A DNA stretch of 64,000 bases from Yinghuangia elevatio (GTDB lineage: Bacteria > Actinomycetota > Actinomycetes > Streptomycetales > Streptomycetaceae), in the NCBI RefSeq assembly GCF_040649515.1, contig NZ_JBEZFP010000006.1, positions 1-64,000 of the forward strand, in the 5' to 3' direction. Below, in pieces: positions 9,021 to 17,977 of this stretch. The notes below the pieces were generated by a model that worked only from the letters and a program-made list of their open reading frames with translations, was not told the DNA's origin and did no database searches. The translations under genes were made by a program, and so were the position numbers. Within the stretch, counting starts at the first letter, position 1. Each line of letters begins with the position of its first letter.

Positions 9021-10420
9021 CGGACACGACCACGGTGACGAAGCCCGGCGAGATCGTCGAGCGCGCGCTCGAACTGTCGCGTACGGACGGCTGCGTGGTG
9101 ATCGCGCAGGAGTCCGGCACCGCGAACCTGCGTTGGGCCGGCAACGCGCTGACCACCAACGGGCTCACGCACAGCCGCCAGGTGACCGTGATCGCGACGG
9201 TCGACGGCGCCGAGGGCACGGCCTCGGGCGTGGTCTCGCGCAGCGGCGTCACACCCGCCGATCTGGAGGGCCTGGTGCGCGCCGCCGAGGAGGCGGCGCG
9301 CGGCGCCGGACCCGCCGAGGACGCGAATCCCCTGGTGGGCGGCACCGAGTTCGCGGCCGGCTTCGACGAGCCGCCCGCGGGCACATCCATCGAAGTGTTC
9401 CGCGAGTTCGCCCCGGCGTTGGGCGAGGCCTTCGCGCGGGCCCGGGCCGGCGGCCGCCGGCTGTACGGGTTCGCCTCGCACGAGGTGTCGTCGAGGTACG
9501 TGGGCAACTCGGCGGGCCTGCGCGCCCGGCACGACCAGCCCACCGGCACCTTCGAGCTCAACGCGAAGTCCGCCGACATGTCCCGCTCGGCGTGGGCGGG
9601 CGTGGCGACGCGCGACTTCACCGACGTGGACGTCGCGCGCGCCGAGGCGGAGCTGGAGCAGCGCGTCGCCTGGGCGGCCCGCCGCGTCGACCTGCCGGCC
9701 GGACGCTACGAGACGCTGCTGCCGCCGAGCGCGGTGGCGGACCTGATGATCTACCTCGCCTGGTCGGCGGGTGCGCGCGACGCGCACGAGGGCCGCACGG
9801 TGTTCAGCAAGCCGGGCGGCGGGACGCGGGTGGGCGAGAAGCTGTCGTCGCTGCCGCTGACGCTGCGCAGCGACCCCGCGTACCCGGGCCTGGAGTGCGC
9901 GCCGTTCAGCACCGCGGCCGCGTCCGGCGACACGTCGTCGGTGTTCGACAACGGCTTTGCGCTGCAGCCGACTTCGTGGATCGCGGACGGTGTGCTGTCG
10001 ACCCTCCCGGCGAGCCGCCACTCGGCCGCGCTGGCCGGCCTGCCCGCCGCGCCCGACATCGACAACCTGGTGCTGGAAAGCGGAGGCGCCGACCGGTCAC
10101 TGGCCGATATGGTCGCCTCGACCAAGCGCGGGCTGCTGCTCACCTGCCTGTGGTACATCCGCGAGGTGGACCCGCAGACCCTGCTGCTGACCGGCCTGAC
10201 GCGCGACGGGGTCTACCTCGTCGAGGACGGCGAGGTCGTCGGCGCGGTCAACAACTACCGCTTCAACGAGTCGCCCGTGGACCTGCTGGGCCGGGTGACC
10301 GAGGCGGGCGCCACCGAGCGGACCATGCCGCGCGAGTGGGGCGACTACTTCTCGCGGGCGGCGATGCCGCCGCTCCGCGTACCGGACTTCAACATGAGCT
10401 CGGTGAGCCAGGCGTCCTGA
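9017..10420 (+). CDS. pmbA: TldE/PmbA-family protease subunit
   Basis: This is the non-catalytic partner of TldD. The 467-residue protein starts at TTG 9017, seven bases after AGGAGG and overlapping the tldD stop (TTGA), so translation is coupled. It lacks a HExxxH motif, as usual for TldE. The N-terminal segment (CVVIAQESGTANLRWAGNALTTNG) and the C-terminal NNYRFNESP region are characteristic of the family. A hairpin follows immediately after the stop. Confidence 0.92.
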   Translation: MTDTTTVTKPGEIVERALELSRTDGCVVIAQESGTANLRWAGNALTTNGLTHSRQVTVIATVDGAEGTASGVVSRSGVTPADLEGLVRAAEEAARGAGPAEDANPLVGGTEFAAGFDEPPAGTSIEVFREFAPALGEAFARARAGGRRLYGFASHEVSSRYVGNSAGLRARHDQPTGTFELNAKSADMSRSAWAGVATRDFTDVDVARAEAELEQRVAWAARRVDLPAGRYETLLPPSAVADLMIYLAWSAGARDAHEGRTVFSKPGGGTRVGEKLSSLPLTLRSDPAYPGLECAPFSTAAASGDTSSVFDNGFALQPTSWIADGVLSTLPASRHSAALAGLPAAPDIDNLVLESGGADRSLADMVASTKRGLLLTCLWYIREVDPQTLLLTGLTRDGVYLVEDGEVVGAVNNYRFNESPVDLLGRVTEAGATERTMPREWGDYFSRAAMPPLRVPDFNMSSVSQAS

Positions 10421-10462
10421 GGATCCGGCCCCCGCACCCGCACCGGGTTCGGGGGCCGATCC
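10421..10462 (+). terminator. Stem-loop after pmbA
   Basis: GGATCCGGCCCCCG (10421-10434) pairs with CGGGGGCCGATCC (10450-10462) with one bulged base, starting directly after the pmbA stop. Confidence 0.75.
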
Positions 10463-10499
10463 GACGCCCCGGCCCGAGCCGCGAGCGCCGAGGAGGCGT

Positions 10500-11051
10500 G
10501 TGGACGAAAAACGTATGGTCAAGGTGTCCAAATACCTGTCGAGGGCACTCCGGCACCAGCCGGAGCGCATCGGCATCACCCTTGACACCGCCGGTTGGGC
10601 GGAGATCGACGACCTGCTCGCGGCGTGCCGCGCGCGGGGCTTCGCGGTGAGCCGCGAGGAGCTCGACCACGTGGTCGAGCACAACGACAAGAAGCGGTTC
10701 GCGGTGTCGGCGGACGGCACCCGCATCCGCGCGAGCCAGGGGCACACGGTCGCGGTCGAGCTGGGCCTGACCGCCGCCGAGCCGCCCGCCCTGCTGTTCC
10801 ACGGCACGGTCGGCCGCGTGGTCGACACGATCATGACCGAGGGACTGCGCCCGATGGACCGGCACGACGTGCACCTGTCCCCCGACGTGGAGACCGCCGG
10901 CCGGGTGGGTGCGCGCCGGGGTCGTCCGGTGGTGCTGGTGGTGGACGCGGGGCGCATGCACGCGGACGGGCACGTGTTCCGCGTGTCGGACAACGGCGTG
11001 TGGCTGGTGCCGGCGGTGCCGCCGGGGTACCTGCGTCGTCAGGAGACCTGA
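10500..11051 (+). CDS. kptA: RNA 2'-phosphotransferase (Tpt1/KptA family)
   Basis: KptA/Tpt1 transfers an internal RNA 2'-phosphate to NAD+, releasing ADP-ribose 1'',2''-cyclic phosphate. In fungi this finishes tRNA splicing; bacteria lack that pathway, so the bacterial substrate is unclear. The 183-residue protein has the N-terminal winged-helix segment (VSKYLSRALRHQPERIG with R18-H19), the LLFHGT motif and the RGRPVVLVVDA strand typical of the ADP-ribosyltransferase-like fold. The GTG at 10500 follows AGGAGG closely; an internal ATG at 10515 is the alternative start. Confidence 0.92.
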   Translation: MDEKRMVKVSKYLSRALRHQPERIGITLDTAGWAEIDDLLAACRARGFAVSREELDHVVEHNDKKRFAVSADGTRIRASQGHTVAVELGLTAAEPPALLFHGTVGRVVDTIMTEGLRPMDRHDVHLSPDVETAGRVGARRGRPVVLVVDAGRMHADGHVFRVSDNGVWLVPAVPPGYLRRQET

Positions 11052-11316
11052 GCCGCAGAGAGCGCTGCGCCGCAAGGGGTGCGGTGGCCGCGAGGGGTGC
11101 GGAGCCGCCAGGAGTCCTGGGCCCACGCCGCCGGTTCGCGGTTCGTCCGCCGCCCGGCGGCCTTCTTCGCACTTCCGGATCACCCGCACGGACGGCAATC
11201 GGAAACTCGTGGCCAAGGCGCGCCCCCCGGTCTCGTTCACGGGGTGGGCGCGGCGTACGGTGGGGACAAGGACCTCGGCCCAGGGTCGACCGGGGCTCGT
11301 CGGCGGGCAGGTGGGC

Positions 11317-11859
11317 ATGGTGCTGGTGAATCGCGCGGGTCGCGCGGAGACGTACCAGATCAGCGGTGCACGCAAAGGACTGACCGAGGATGTGCGCGGG
11401 CGCCAGCGCCGTTACGTGGTGTCGATGTCGATCCGCACGGTGTGCTTCATCCTCGCGGTGGTCCTGGAGGGTCCTCTGCGGTGGGTGATGATTGCCGGTG
11501 CGCTGCTGCTGCCGTACGTCGCCGTGGTGGTCGCCAACGCCGGCCGCTCGCGCCGGCTGGATCCGCCGCCCGCCTCGCAAGTGGTGCCGCCGCAGGCGCA
11601 CCGGGCCATCGAACCGCCGCCGCACGCGGTCCTCACCAGTGCCGAGCGGCACGACATCACGGTCGTTCCGGAGGACGCGTGGATCGTGCCCGACGAGGCC
11701 GCCGCGCCGCCGCGCGGGACGACGGTCTGGGCGACCACCGCATCCGGTGAGACCAGCGCCGGCAAAGCCCCCGGTTCGGGTGCCGGGGAACCGCACCGTG
11801 AGCCGTCCGGCGGGGCCGGTGGCGGACCTGACGCTCCGCCAGAAGGTAACCGTCAGTAA
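11317..11859 (+). CDS. DUF3099-family membrane protein
   Basis: A 180-residue protein matching the actinobacterial DUF3099 family by the conserved block ISGARKGLTEDVRGRQRRYV before the first helix. Two membrane helices are predicted at about 39-52 and 56-74, followed by a Pro/Ala-rich cytoplasmic tail of about 100 residues that is longer than usual. The function of the family is unknown. The ATG at 11317 puts the conserved block at residues 15-35; the frame remains open far upstream without a binding site. It lies between kptA and a small Cys protein, all in the same direction. Confidence 0.75.
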   Translation: MVLVNRAGRAETYQISGARKGLTEDVRGRQRRYVVSMSIRTVCFILAVVLEGPLRWVMIAGALLLPYVAVVVANAGRSRRLDPPPASQVVPPQAHRAIEPPPHAVLTSAERHDITVVPEDAWIVPDEAAAPPRGTTVWATTASGETSAGKAPGSGAGEPHREPSGGAGGGPDAPPEGNRQ

Positions 11860-12194
11860 GTTGTTCGAGTGCCCGCCGACCGGGTGGGAACAGGTTCGCG
11901 GCACCTGCCAAAATCGCTCGACACGCGTTGCCGGATGGGGCTTCACGTCGGGCGTGGACGTGCCATACTTCAAAACGTGCTCCGTATCCCCCGTCGGAGC
12001 GACCGACGCGATGCCGGGCGGCTCCCCCCGTGGCTGCCCGGCATCGCCCGTGTCCGGGGCTTGTGCGAACGGGAGTTCGCGGACCGGCGAGGTCGCCCCG
12101 CCGGGGGACGCTCATCACACAGAGCAGCGAAATGGTGGCCCGGCCCCGCGGTTCCCGACGCGTGACGCGGGTGCCGTCTTGCGATACTGGGGGC
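11860..12194. other. Intergenic region with a possible leaderless promoter
   Basis: No convincing gene is present. A GATACT hexamer at 12183-12188 sits six bases before the ATG at 12195, where a leaderless transcript would begin; a weak GTGACG lies about 15 bases before it. A second -10-like ATACTT occurs at about 11968 after TTCACG. Both are suggestions from pattern only. Confidence 0.35.
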
Positions 12195-12440
12195 ATGTTT
12201 CCCACCGAAGAGCCGGGACGGCCCATCTGTTCGGCGAAGGGCTGCCGTGTCGACGCGCGGTGGGTCCTGGCCTGGAACAACCCGAAGCTGCACACGCCCG
12301 ATCGCCGCAAGACGTGGCTGGCCTGCGACGAACACCGGGACACCCTGGGGCAGTTCCTCGCAGTACGCGGGTTCCTGAAGGACACGGTCGCGTTCGAGGC
12401 GTGGACGGCCGCCGAGGAGACCGGCGGCACGAAGACCTGA
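12195..12440 (+). CDS. Small conserved Cys-containing protein
   Basis: An 81-residue protein with C12, C17, C44 and H47 arranged as CxxxxC...CxxH, which suggests a single metal site. The core VLAWNNPKLHTPDRRKTWLAC is, from memory, conserved among Streptomyces proteins that are often labelled acetone carboxylase without evidence. I do not assign a function. No clear Shine-Dalgarno precedes the ATG, but a -10-like hexamer lies six bases upstream, which would fit a leaderless mRNA. Confidence 0.7.
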   Translation: MFPTEEPGRPICSAKGCRVDARWVLAWNNPKLHTPDRRKTWLACDEHRDTLGQFLAVRGFLKDTVAFEAWTAAEETGGTKT

Positions 12441-12657
12441 CGGCTGCGCGGAGGTCCGACCGGCGGCCGTGAGTGGGCCGGAACGGCGGTCGCGGGTAGG
12501 CCCTGGGCGGCTGCGCGAATGCCTGGAGGGGCCGCGCGGAGGCGCGGTGGTTGTGCGACGGTCCCGGCGGGGCGCCCGCGGCCGAGGCAGTCGTCAGTCG
12601 GGGGCGTTGGTCGGCGTCGTCGCCCGGATGGCCGGCCGCGTCGTCAGCCCGGTGGTC

Positions 12658-13686
12658 TCAGCCGCCGATGGCCGACATCGGGCGGGCCGGCTGGAGGAAC
12701 GCCGGGTCGTCGATGCCCGCCCCCGCCTTCTTCGTCGCCATCGCGGCGCGCCAGCGGTCCGCGAGCTCGGCGTCGTCCGCGCCGCCCCGCAGGGCCGCGC
12801 GCAGGTCCGATTCCTCGCGGGCGAAGAGGCAGTTGCGGATCTGGCCGTCGGCGGTCAGCCGGGTGCGGTCGCAGGCACCGCAGAACGGCCTCGTCACGGT
12901 GCCGATCACGCCCACGCGGCCGGGTCCCCCGTCGACCAGCCAGCGTTCGGCCGGTGCGCTGCCGCGCGCGTCGTCGCCTTCCGGGGTCAGCCGGAACGCC
13001 GCCGAAAGGTCGCGCAGTATCTCCTCCGCGGTGACCATCTGCTCGCGCTTCCAGCCGTGCTGCGCGTCCAAGGGCATCTGCTCGATGAAGCGGAGCTCGT
13101 ACCCGCGCTCCAGGCACCACGCGAGCAGCGCCGGCGCCTCGTCCTCGTTGACCCCGCGCATCAGGACGGCGTTGACCTTGACCGGCGTCAGCCCGGCCGC
13201 CGCGGCGGCGGCCATGCCCGCGACGACGTCGTGGTGGCGGTCGCGGCGGGTCAGCGTACGGAAACGCTCCGGGTCGAGGGTGTCCAGTGAGACGTTGACG
13301 CGGTCCAGGCCGGCCGCCTTGAGGGCGGGCGCCAGCTTGGTCAGCCCCAGGCCGTTGGTCGTGACCGACTGCTTGGGCCGCGGCTCCAGGGCCGCGACGC
13401 GCTCGATGATGCCGACCAGCCCGCGGCGCATCAGCGGTTCGCCGCCGGTGAAGCGCACCTCGGTGACGCCGAGCCGGGTGACCGCCACCGTGATCAGGCG
13501 CACGATCTCGTCGTCGGTGAGCAGCTCGGGCTTGGGCAGCCAGTCGAGGCCCTGTTCCGGCATGCAATAGGTGCAGCGCAGATTGCACCGGTCGGTGAGG
13601 GAGACGCGCAGGTCGGTGGCGACGCGCCCGAAGGAGTCGACGAGTCCGCCGGCCCGCGCGGCCTCGGCTGTCGTCTCGACACTCAT
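12658..13686 (-). CDS. moaA: GTP 3',8-cyclase MoaA
   Basis: Radical-SAM enzyme that starts molybdenum cofactor synthesis by converting GTP to 3',8-cyclo-7,8-dihydro-GTP. The 342-residue protein carries the SAM-cluster cysteines C34-x3-C38-x2-C41 and the C-terminal second [4Fe-4S] cluster cysteines C269, C272 and C286. It ends in Gly-Gly, required for activity in known MoaA proteins. A GAGGAGA site lies seven bases before the ATG at 13686. It stands alone; other moa genes are not in the window. About 217 bp separate its stop from the convergent small gene, and nothing recognisable lies there. Confidence 0.95.
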   Translation of the reverse strand: MSVETTAEAARAGGLVDSFGRVATDLRVSLTDRCNLRCTYCMPEQGLDWLPKPELLTDDEIVRLITVAVTRLGVTEVRFTGGEPLMRRGLVGIIERVAALEPRPKQSVTTNGLGLTKLAPALKAAGLDRVNVSLDTLDPERFRTLTRRDRHHDVVAGMAAAAAAGLTPVKVNAVLMRGVNEDEAPALLAWCLERGYELRFIEQMPLDAQHGWKREQMVTAEEILRDLSAAFRLTPEGDDARGSAPAERWLVDGGPGRVGVIGTVTRPFCGACDRTRLTADGQIRNCLFAREESDLRAALRGGADDAELADRWRAAMATKKAGAGIDDPAFLQPARPMSAIGG

Positions 13687-13932
13687 GGCGGTCTCCTCAC
13701 CCCCAGCCCGGCGTGGCAGCATGTCAGATTGCCGGTTCGGCTTCGCCCCCAGAGTACGCACGGTCCGCAACAAGGTGACCGGCGCCACCCTCGCGACAGT
13801 ACGTGACGGTACGTCCGGCGGGCGTGTCGCGTTGCCTCATCTCGGCGTGGCGTATCCCATAGCGCACCTGTGACACTTCACGGCCCCGCAGTACACCGGC
13901 ATAGGTAATGATCCTGCGGGGAGGATCCGACG

Positions 13933-15432
13933 TTGAATCAAAGACCGCAAGACCAGGGCCCGGAGGCCGGGCGGGACGCCGCGCACGGCGGCGCCCGCCA
14001 CCGTGCCGACACCGGCCCCGGCGGGCACCGGGAGCCGTCGTACTCGGACGCCGCCCGGTACCTCGACAGCGCGTGGGAGTCGAGCAGCAGCGGCGCGCCG
14101 CAGACGCCGTACGACGGGCCGACGCAGGTCGTACCGGTGCACCAGATGCCGGTGGCGCCGCAGCCGCCCGCCCCGCAGCCCGCGGGACCGCGGCCGTCCG
14201 GCGCACGACCCGAAGACGCCCAACCGCACGACGCACAACAGCACGGCGCGCAACAGCGCGACTGGCAGCAGCACAACGCCCAGGCGCACCGGGCACAGCA
14301 GCAGCACGCACAGCCGAACGACGCACGGCCGGACCCCGCGCAGCCGAATCAGGCTCGGTCGGCCGGGGCGCATTCGGCCGGCGTGCCGCCGACCGGGTCC
14401 CCAGCCCCCGAGCAGCGCAGACCGGAGCTGGACCTGGGCGCGTACGCGATGGGCGCCCCGCAGCCGACCGGCCCCGGTGCCCCCGGGCGCCCCGGCGGGC
14501 ACGCGGGCGCGGCCGGGCCGACGGACGCCTACGGGTCGGAGGCCGCACACGGGTCCCCAGCCGCTCCGGGGAACGGCGACATGCCGGGCGGAAGCGGTCC
14601 CGGTGGCCACGGTGGTGGCGACGGCGGGCACGGCGGCTACGGCGGCTACGGGCCCTATGGCGGCTCCGGCGACGACTCGGACGACGGATCCGGGTCCGGG
14701 TCCGGCGGCCGCCGCAAGCGGCGCCGCGCCCTGGTCATCTGGGGTGTCGCCGGCGCCGTCGCGCTCACCGGCGCCGGCCTGGTCGCCGCGAAGACACTGA
14801 CCGGGGACGACAAGCCCAGCACCACATCGGTGGGCCTGACGACGTCGCCCACGCCCGGGAGCGCCCCGCCGTCCTCGGCCCCGCCGCCCTCGACCGTGTC
14901 CTCGGCGCCGTCCACGGGCGGCCCGAGCACGGGGGCCTCAAGCGGTCGGCCGTCCGGTTCCAAGTCTGCGAGCGGCAGCCCGTCGGGCAGTGCGTCGACC
15001 GGCAGCAAGACGCCGAAGACCGACTCGGACGACGACGGGATAGCCGACGACCCGGGGGCGACCGACCCGGCCAAGCTGGTCGGCGGCGCGCGCACCGCGT
15101 ATCAGCAGGCGAAGTCGGCGATGGCGGCCGAGGGCGTCACGATGACGCTGACGTCGGGCAAGCGGTCGTACGAGCACCAGAAGGACCTGTGGGAACAGGA
15201 GGTGCGCGACAAGGGCTCCACCGCGGCGGCCCGTATGCGCGTGCTGCCGCCCGACGAGTCCTCGCACGTCGACGGCAACGCGATCGACATCAACGTCGCC
15301 GCGCAGCCGTGGATGAAGTCGAAGGGCAAGACGTACGGCTGGTGCCAGATCTACGCGAACGAGCCGTGGCACTTCGAGTTCCAGGCGTCCTACAAGACCC
15401 AGGGCTGCCCGGCGCTCAAGCCGCACCCGTAG
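13933..15432 (+). CDS. Membrane-anchored D-alanyl-D-alanine carboxypeptidase (VanY family)
   Basis: A 499-residue type II membrane protein that likely trims peptidoglycan stem peptides outside the cell. The first 260 residues are disordered and rich in Pro, Gln, His and Gly. A helix follows at about 268-288 (LVIWGVAGAVALTGAGLVA), then a Ser/Thr/Pro-rich spacer, then a VanY/LAS peptidase domain. Zinc-site residues are H445 and D452 in SHVDGNAID, and H480 in EPWHFEF. The TTG start at 13933 follows GGAGG by nine bases. The stem-loop after the stop suggests a single-gene transcript. Confidence 0.88.
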   Translation: MNQRPQDQGPEAGRDAAHGGARHRADTGPGGHREPSYSDAARYLDSAWESSSSGAPQTPYDGPTQVVPVHQMPVAPQPPAPQPAGPRPSGARPEDAQPHDAQQHGAQQRDWQQHNAQAHRAQQQHAQPNDARPDPAQPNQARSAGAHSAGVPPTGSPAPEQRRPELDLGAYAMGAPQPTGPGAPGRPGGHAGAAGPTDAYGSEAAHGSPAAPGNGDMPGGSGPGGHGGGDGGHGGYGGYGPYGGSGDDSDDGSGSGSGGRRKRRRALVIWGVAGAVALTGAGLVAAKTLTGDDKPSTTSVGLTTSPTPGSAPPSSAPPPSTVSSAPSTGGPSTGASSGRPSGSKSASGSPSGSASTGSKTPKTDSDDDGIADDPGATDPAKLVGGARTAYQQAKSAMAAEGVTMTLTSGKRSYEHQKDLWEQEVRDKGSTAAARMRVLPPDESSHVDGNAIDINVAAQPWMKSKGKTYGWCQIYANEPWHFEFQASYKTQGCPALKPHP

Positions 15433-15491
15433 GCACGGCGGCCGATCCTGGCCGGTGACGGCAACGCCGGCACACCACAAGCTGTTCAATG

Positions 15492-15524
15492 CGCGGCGGT
15501 ACGGGTTCCTCCCGTGCCGCCGCG
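15492..15524. terminator. Bidirectional stem-loop between convergent genes
   Basis: Arms 15492-15505 and 15511-15524 form a 14-bp stem with one G-U pair and a five-base loop. It lies between the peptidase stop (15432) and the substrate-binding protein stop (15546). Confidence 0.8.
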
Positions 15525-15545
15525 TGGTTCTTTCCCCGGAGCCCG

Positions 15546-16901
15546 CTACGGCTTGTACGGAAGCGAGGGCACCACCGAGCAGTTCGCCGCCATGTCGGGG
15601 ACCTGGTCGACCCAGCCGCCCTTGCCGCCGTTCGCGGTGTCCTGCCAACGGACCACGTTGGTGCACCACTTCTGCGGCGCCTGCGCCTGTTCGGCGGTCT
15701 CCTGCCGGAAGTCCACCGGGATCAGCAGGCCGTGCGCGTCGTACCCCTCGGGTCGGTTCACGAACGCCTCGACGCACTTGCGCGTCACGTCGGCCCCACA
15801 GGAGGCGATGGCGTCGGTCAGCCACTGCGCGGACGCCCAACCCTCCAGCGCCCATTGCGACATCCGGTCCTCGCGGTCCGGGAAGTACTTCAGCATGGCG
15901 GCCCGGAACTCCGCGACGGCCGGATGGTCGACGTCCTCGTACGAGCGGCTGAACCCGGTGGCCTGGATGCTGTTGCGGCAGGTCGGCGAGTCCTTGAACT
16001 CCCGCCCCACCGCCGCGTTCTGACTCTGCACCGTGGAGACCTTCGCCTGCACCTTGAGGCCCATGTCGTCCATGGACTTGCAGAGCACCGCGTTGCCGCG
16101 CGTGTCCATCGCGTCGAAGACGAGGTCGACGCCGCGGTTCTTCATGTCGACGACTGCCGCGTCGAAGTTCGCCAGGAAGAAGTCGACCTGCTTGTCGACC
16201 ACGGTGTATCCCTCGGCCTTCAGCCCGTCCTTGATGGTCTGGGCGTAGCGCGCCGAGTCGGGCTGGTTGTACGAGACCACCGCCGCCGTCCGTGCGCCGA
16301 CGCGCTCCTTGAAGTACCGGTAGATCTCGGTGTTCTGGAAGAGCGTGCCGTCCCAGCCGACCTTGCCGTTCCGGGGCGCGCTGGAGCCGTAGAGGCTGTA
16401 GAGGTGCTGGTACTGGTCGTAGGCGTTGCCGACCGGGATACCGCCGACATCGGGGACGCCCTTGGAACTGATGTACTCGGCACCGGTGTAGTTGTAGATG
16501 CTGTTGCCGGCGAAGGCGAACACCTTGTCGTCGTCGACGAGTTGGCGCGCGCACTTCTGATTGTCGGCGCCGATGCCGCCGTCGTCGCATGCCACGACCT
16601 CGATGGTGCGGCCGTTGACGCCGCCCTTCTCGTTGAGGGCCTTGAAGAACGCCTGCGCGCCGTACATCGGGCCGGAGAAGGTCTCGTTGCCCAGCAGTCC
16701 TGACGCGGTGTCGATCATCCCGACCTTGATGGTGGTGGGGGTGACGCCGACATCCGAGGCGGCGTTCACGTTGGGCCCGCCCGCGGTGTTCGGGCCAGGC
16801 GCCGGCTGCTCGAAATCGCTTGCCGGGAGTCGGGATCCGCAGGCCGCGAGGACGAGACCGAGCGCGACGGCGACAGCGGCGTTGCGGACGATGCGGCGCA
16901 T
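15546..16901 (-). CDS. Substrate-binding lipoprotein, branched-chain amino-acid ABC type
   Basis: A 451-residue periplasmic-binding-type lipoprotein. The signal peptide ends at a LAAC lipobox at about residues 18-21. The mature part begins with the type I fold pattern ITPTTIKVGMIDTASG-like strand and SGLLGNETFSGPMYGAQAFFKALNEKGGVNGR, typical of LivJ/LivK-like proteins. It is likely the ligand receptor for the fused permease and ATPases at 18771-22407, although those lie on the other strand 1.9 kb away. GGGAGGAG sits just before the ATG at 16901. The true ligand could be an amino acid, amide or other small molecule. Confidence 0.88.
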   Translation of the reverse strand: MRRIVRNAAVAVALGLVLAACGSRLPASDFEQPAPGPNTAGGPNVNAASDVGVTPTTIKVGMIDTASGLLGNETFSGPMYGAQAFFKALNEKGGVNGRTIEVVACDDGGIGADNQKCARQLVDDDKVFAFAGNSIYNYTGAEYISSKGVPDVGGIPVGNAYDQYQHLYSLYGSSAPRNGKVGWDGTLFQNTEIYRYFKERVGARTAAVVSYNQPDSARYAQTIKDGLKAEGYTVVDKQVDFFLANFDAAVVDMKNRGVDLVFDAMDTRGNAVLCKSMDDMGLKVQAKVSTVQSQNAAVGREFKDSPTCRNSIQATGFSRSYEDVDHPAVAEFRAAMLKYFPDREDRMSQWALEGWASAQWLTDAIASCGADVTRKCVEAFVNRPEGYDAHGLLIPVDFRQETAEQAQAPQKWCTNVVRWQDTANGGKGGWVDQVPDMAANCSVVPSLPYKP

Positions 16902-16993
16902 GTGCTCCTCCCGGGAGCCTCTGTCCTGAGCGGGCCTGGGGTGTCCTGGGTGGATCCTGCGGCACGTTCGCGCGGTACCGCAGGAAGCGAGCC

Positions 16994-17038
16994 GGCGGCT
17001 GCGGGTACGCACGCGGAGGGCGCGTACCCGCAGCCGCC
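16994..17038 (-). terminator. 17-bp perfect stem-loop after the lipoprotein gene
   Basis: Arms 16994-17010 and 17022-17038 are exact reverse complements with an 11-base loop, lying 50 bp past the minus-strand stop at 17088. Confidence 0.85.
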
Positions 17039-17087
17039 ACCGTCAGTCAGGAGGACGGTATTTCGGCACTCTTTGGTTCGACCGGCG

Positions 17088-17669
17088 TCAGGACGCGCAG
17101 GCCGGCGGCGCCGGGATGCCGAGGCCCGTACCGAAGCCACAGACCGTCTTCTTGCCGACCAGCCACTTGCCGTCCTGCTTGACGGCCTCGCCCTTCTGGT
17201 TCGGGTAGAACGGCGCGCCGCCGACGATCACGTCGAACGAGACGACGGCCTTGTCGCCGGACACGGCCACGTCGTTGACCTTGATCGACGCGGTGCCGAG
17301 GGCCGGGTTGGCGAGCAGCTGGTCCAGGAGCGGAGCGATGCCTGCCGCGTCCTGGATGCCCGCCTTGCGCTGGTCGACCGGCACCTTGGCGTCGAGCATC
17401 TGGGTGAACGACGCGGCAGCGGCCTTCTGATCGGCCGTGAAGGTGGCCGGGTCGGCCGGGGCACCCGCGGGCGCGCTGGACGAGCCGCCCGTGGCCGAGG
17501 CGGAGGTCGCCGGGGCGCTCGACGACGGGGCCGCGCTGGTCGCCGGCGCCGATGCACTCGGCGACGCCTTGGGCTCGTCCTTGTCGTCGTCGCCGCAGCC
17601 CGCGAGCAGCAGCACGCCCGCGACCGGCAGGGCCGCCCACGCCATGCGACGAGTACGTATGTCCCGCAT
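17088..17669 (-). CDS. Small lipoprotein of unknown function
   Basis: A 193-residue exported protein. The signal peptide (RRMAWAALPVAGVLLLAGC) ends in a LAGC lipobox with the lipidated Cys at residue 25. Residues 26-75 are a low-complexity Ala/Ser/Thr/Pro linker. The C-terminal 115 residues form an alpha/beta domain that resembles the NTF2-like folds of actinomycete lipoproteins (conserved VNDVAVSGDKAVVSFDV). GGTGAAAG precedes the ATG. It lies between the binding protein and the divergent membrane gene, with its own terminator. Confidence 0.78.
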   Translation of the reverse strand: MRDIRTRRMAWAALPVAGVLLLAGCGDDDKDEPKASPSASAPATSAAPSSSAPATSASATGGSSSAPAGAPADPATFTADQKAAAASFTQMLDAKVPVDQRKAGIQDAAGIAPLLDQLLANPALGTASIKVNDVAVSGDKAVVSFDVIVGGAPFYPNQKGEAVKQDGKWLVGKKTVCGFGTGLGIPAPPACAS

Positions 17670-17977
17670 GTGCTTTCACCGTCCGTTCTCGCCAGGGCCA
17701 TTCCCCGGCGTAGATCACAGAAGTCAGGTCGGAGCGTACGGCACCCTACCCGTGCGTCACATGCCGACTCGGATACCCGTACAACTGTGTCCGACCTGTA
17801 TCCGCGCCGCGTTGCCGACATGCCGTCGGCACGCAGTCGGTATGCAATCGTTCCCCGCGTTTTCCGATCGCGAAAGCCGGGTGTTCCGTTTCGACCACAA
17901 CTAACCTGGACCAGACCCGGGGCGACCGCATCCGCACTGTCCCGGATGCGCAGGCGGCGAATAGGTGAGGCGGGCCG
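17670..17977. other. Divergent intergenic region
   Basis: It separates a minus-strand lipoprotein start (17669) from a plus-strand start (17978) and should hold both promoters. A 7-bp inverted repeat TGCCGAC/GTCGGCA spans 17813-17831 with a five-base spacer and could be an operator. The stretch CACAACTAACCTGG at about 17897-17910 contains a TANNNT hexamer. No gene is seen. Confidence 0.45.

Noticed and set aside
7497..10420. TldD/TldE as the maturation protease of the peptide at 27605
   Set aside because: The pair is 17 kb away in a separate transcript and is widespread in genomes without RiPP clusters; nothing ties it to the peptide.
13908..15458. 516-residue alternative frame over the VanY gene
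   Set aside because: The peptidase frame has the zinc-site motifs and a good TTG start; the other is a shadow.
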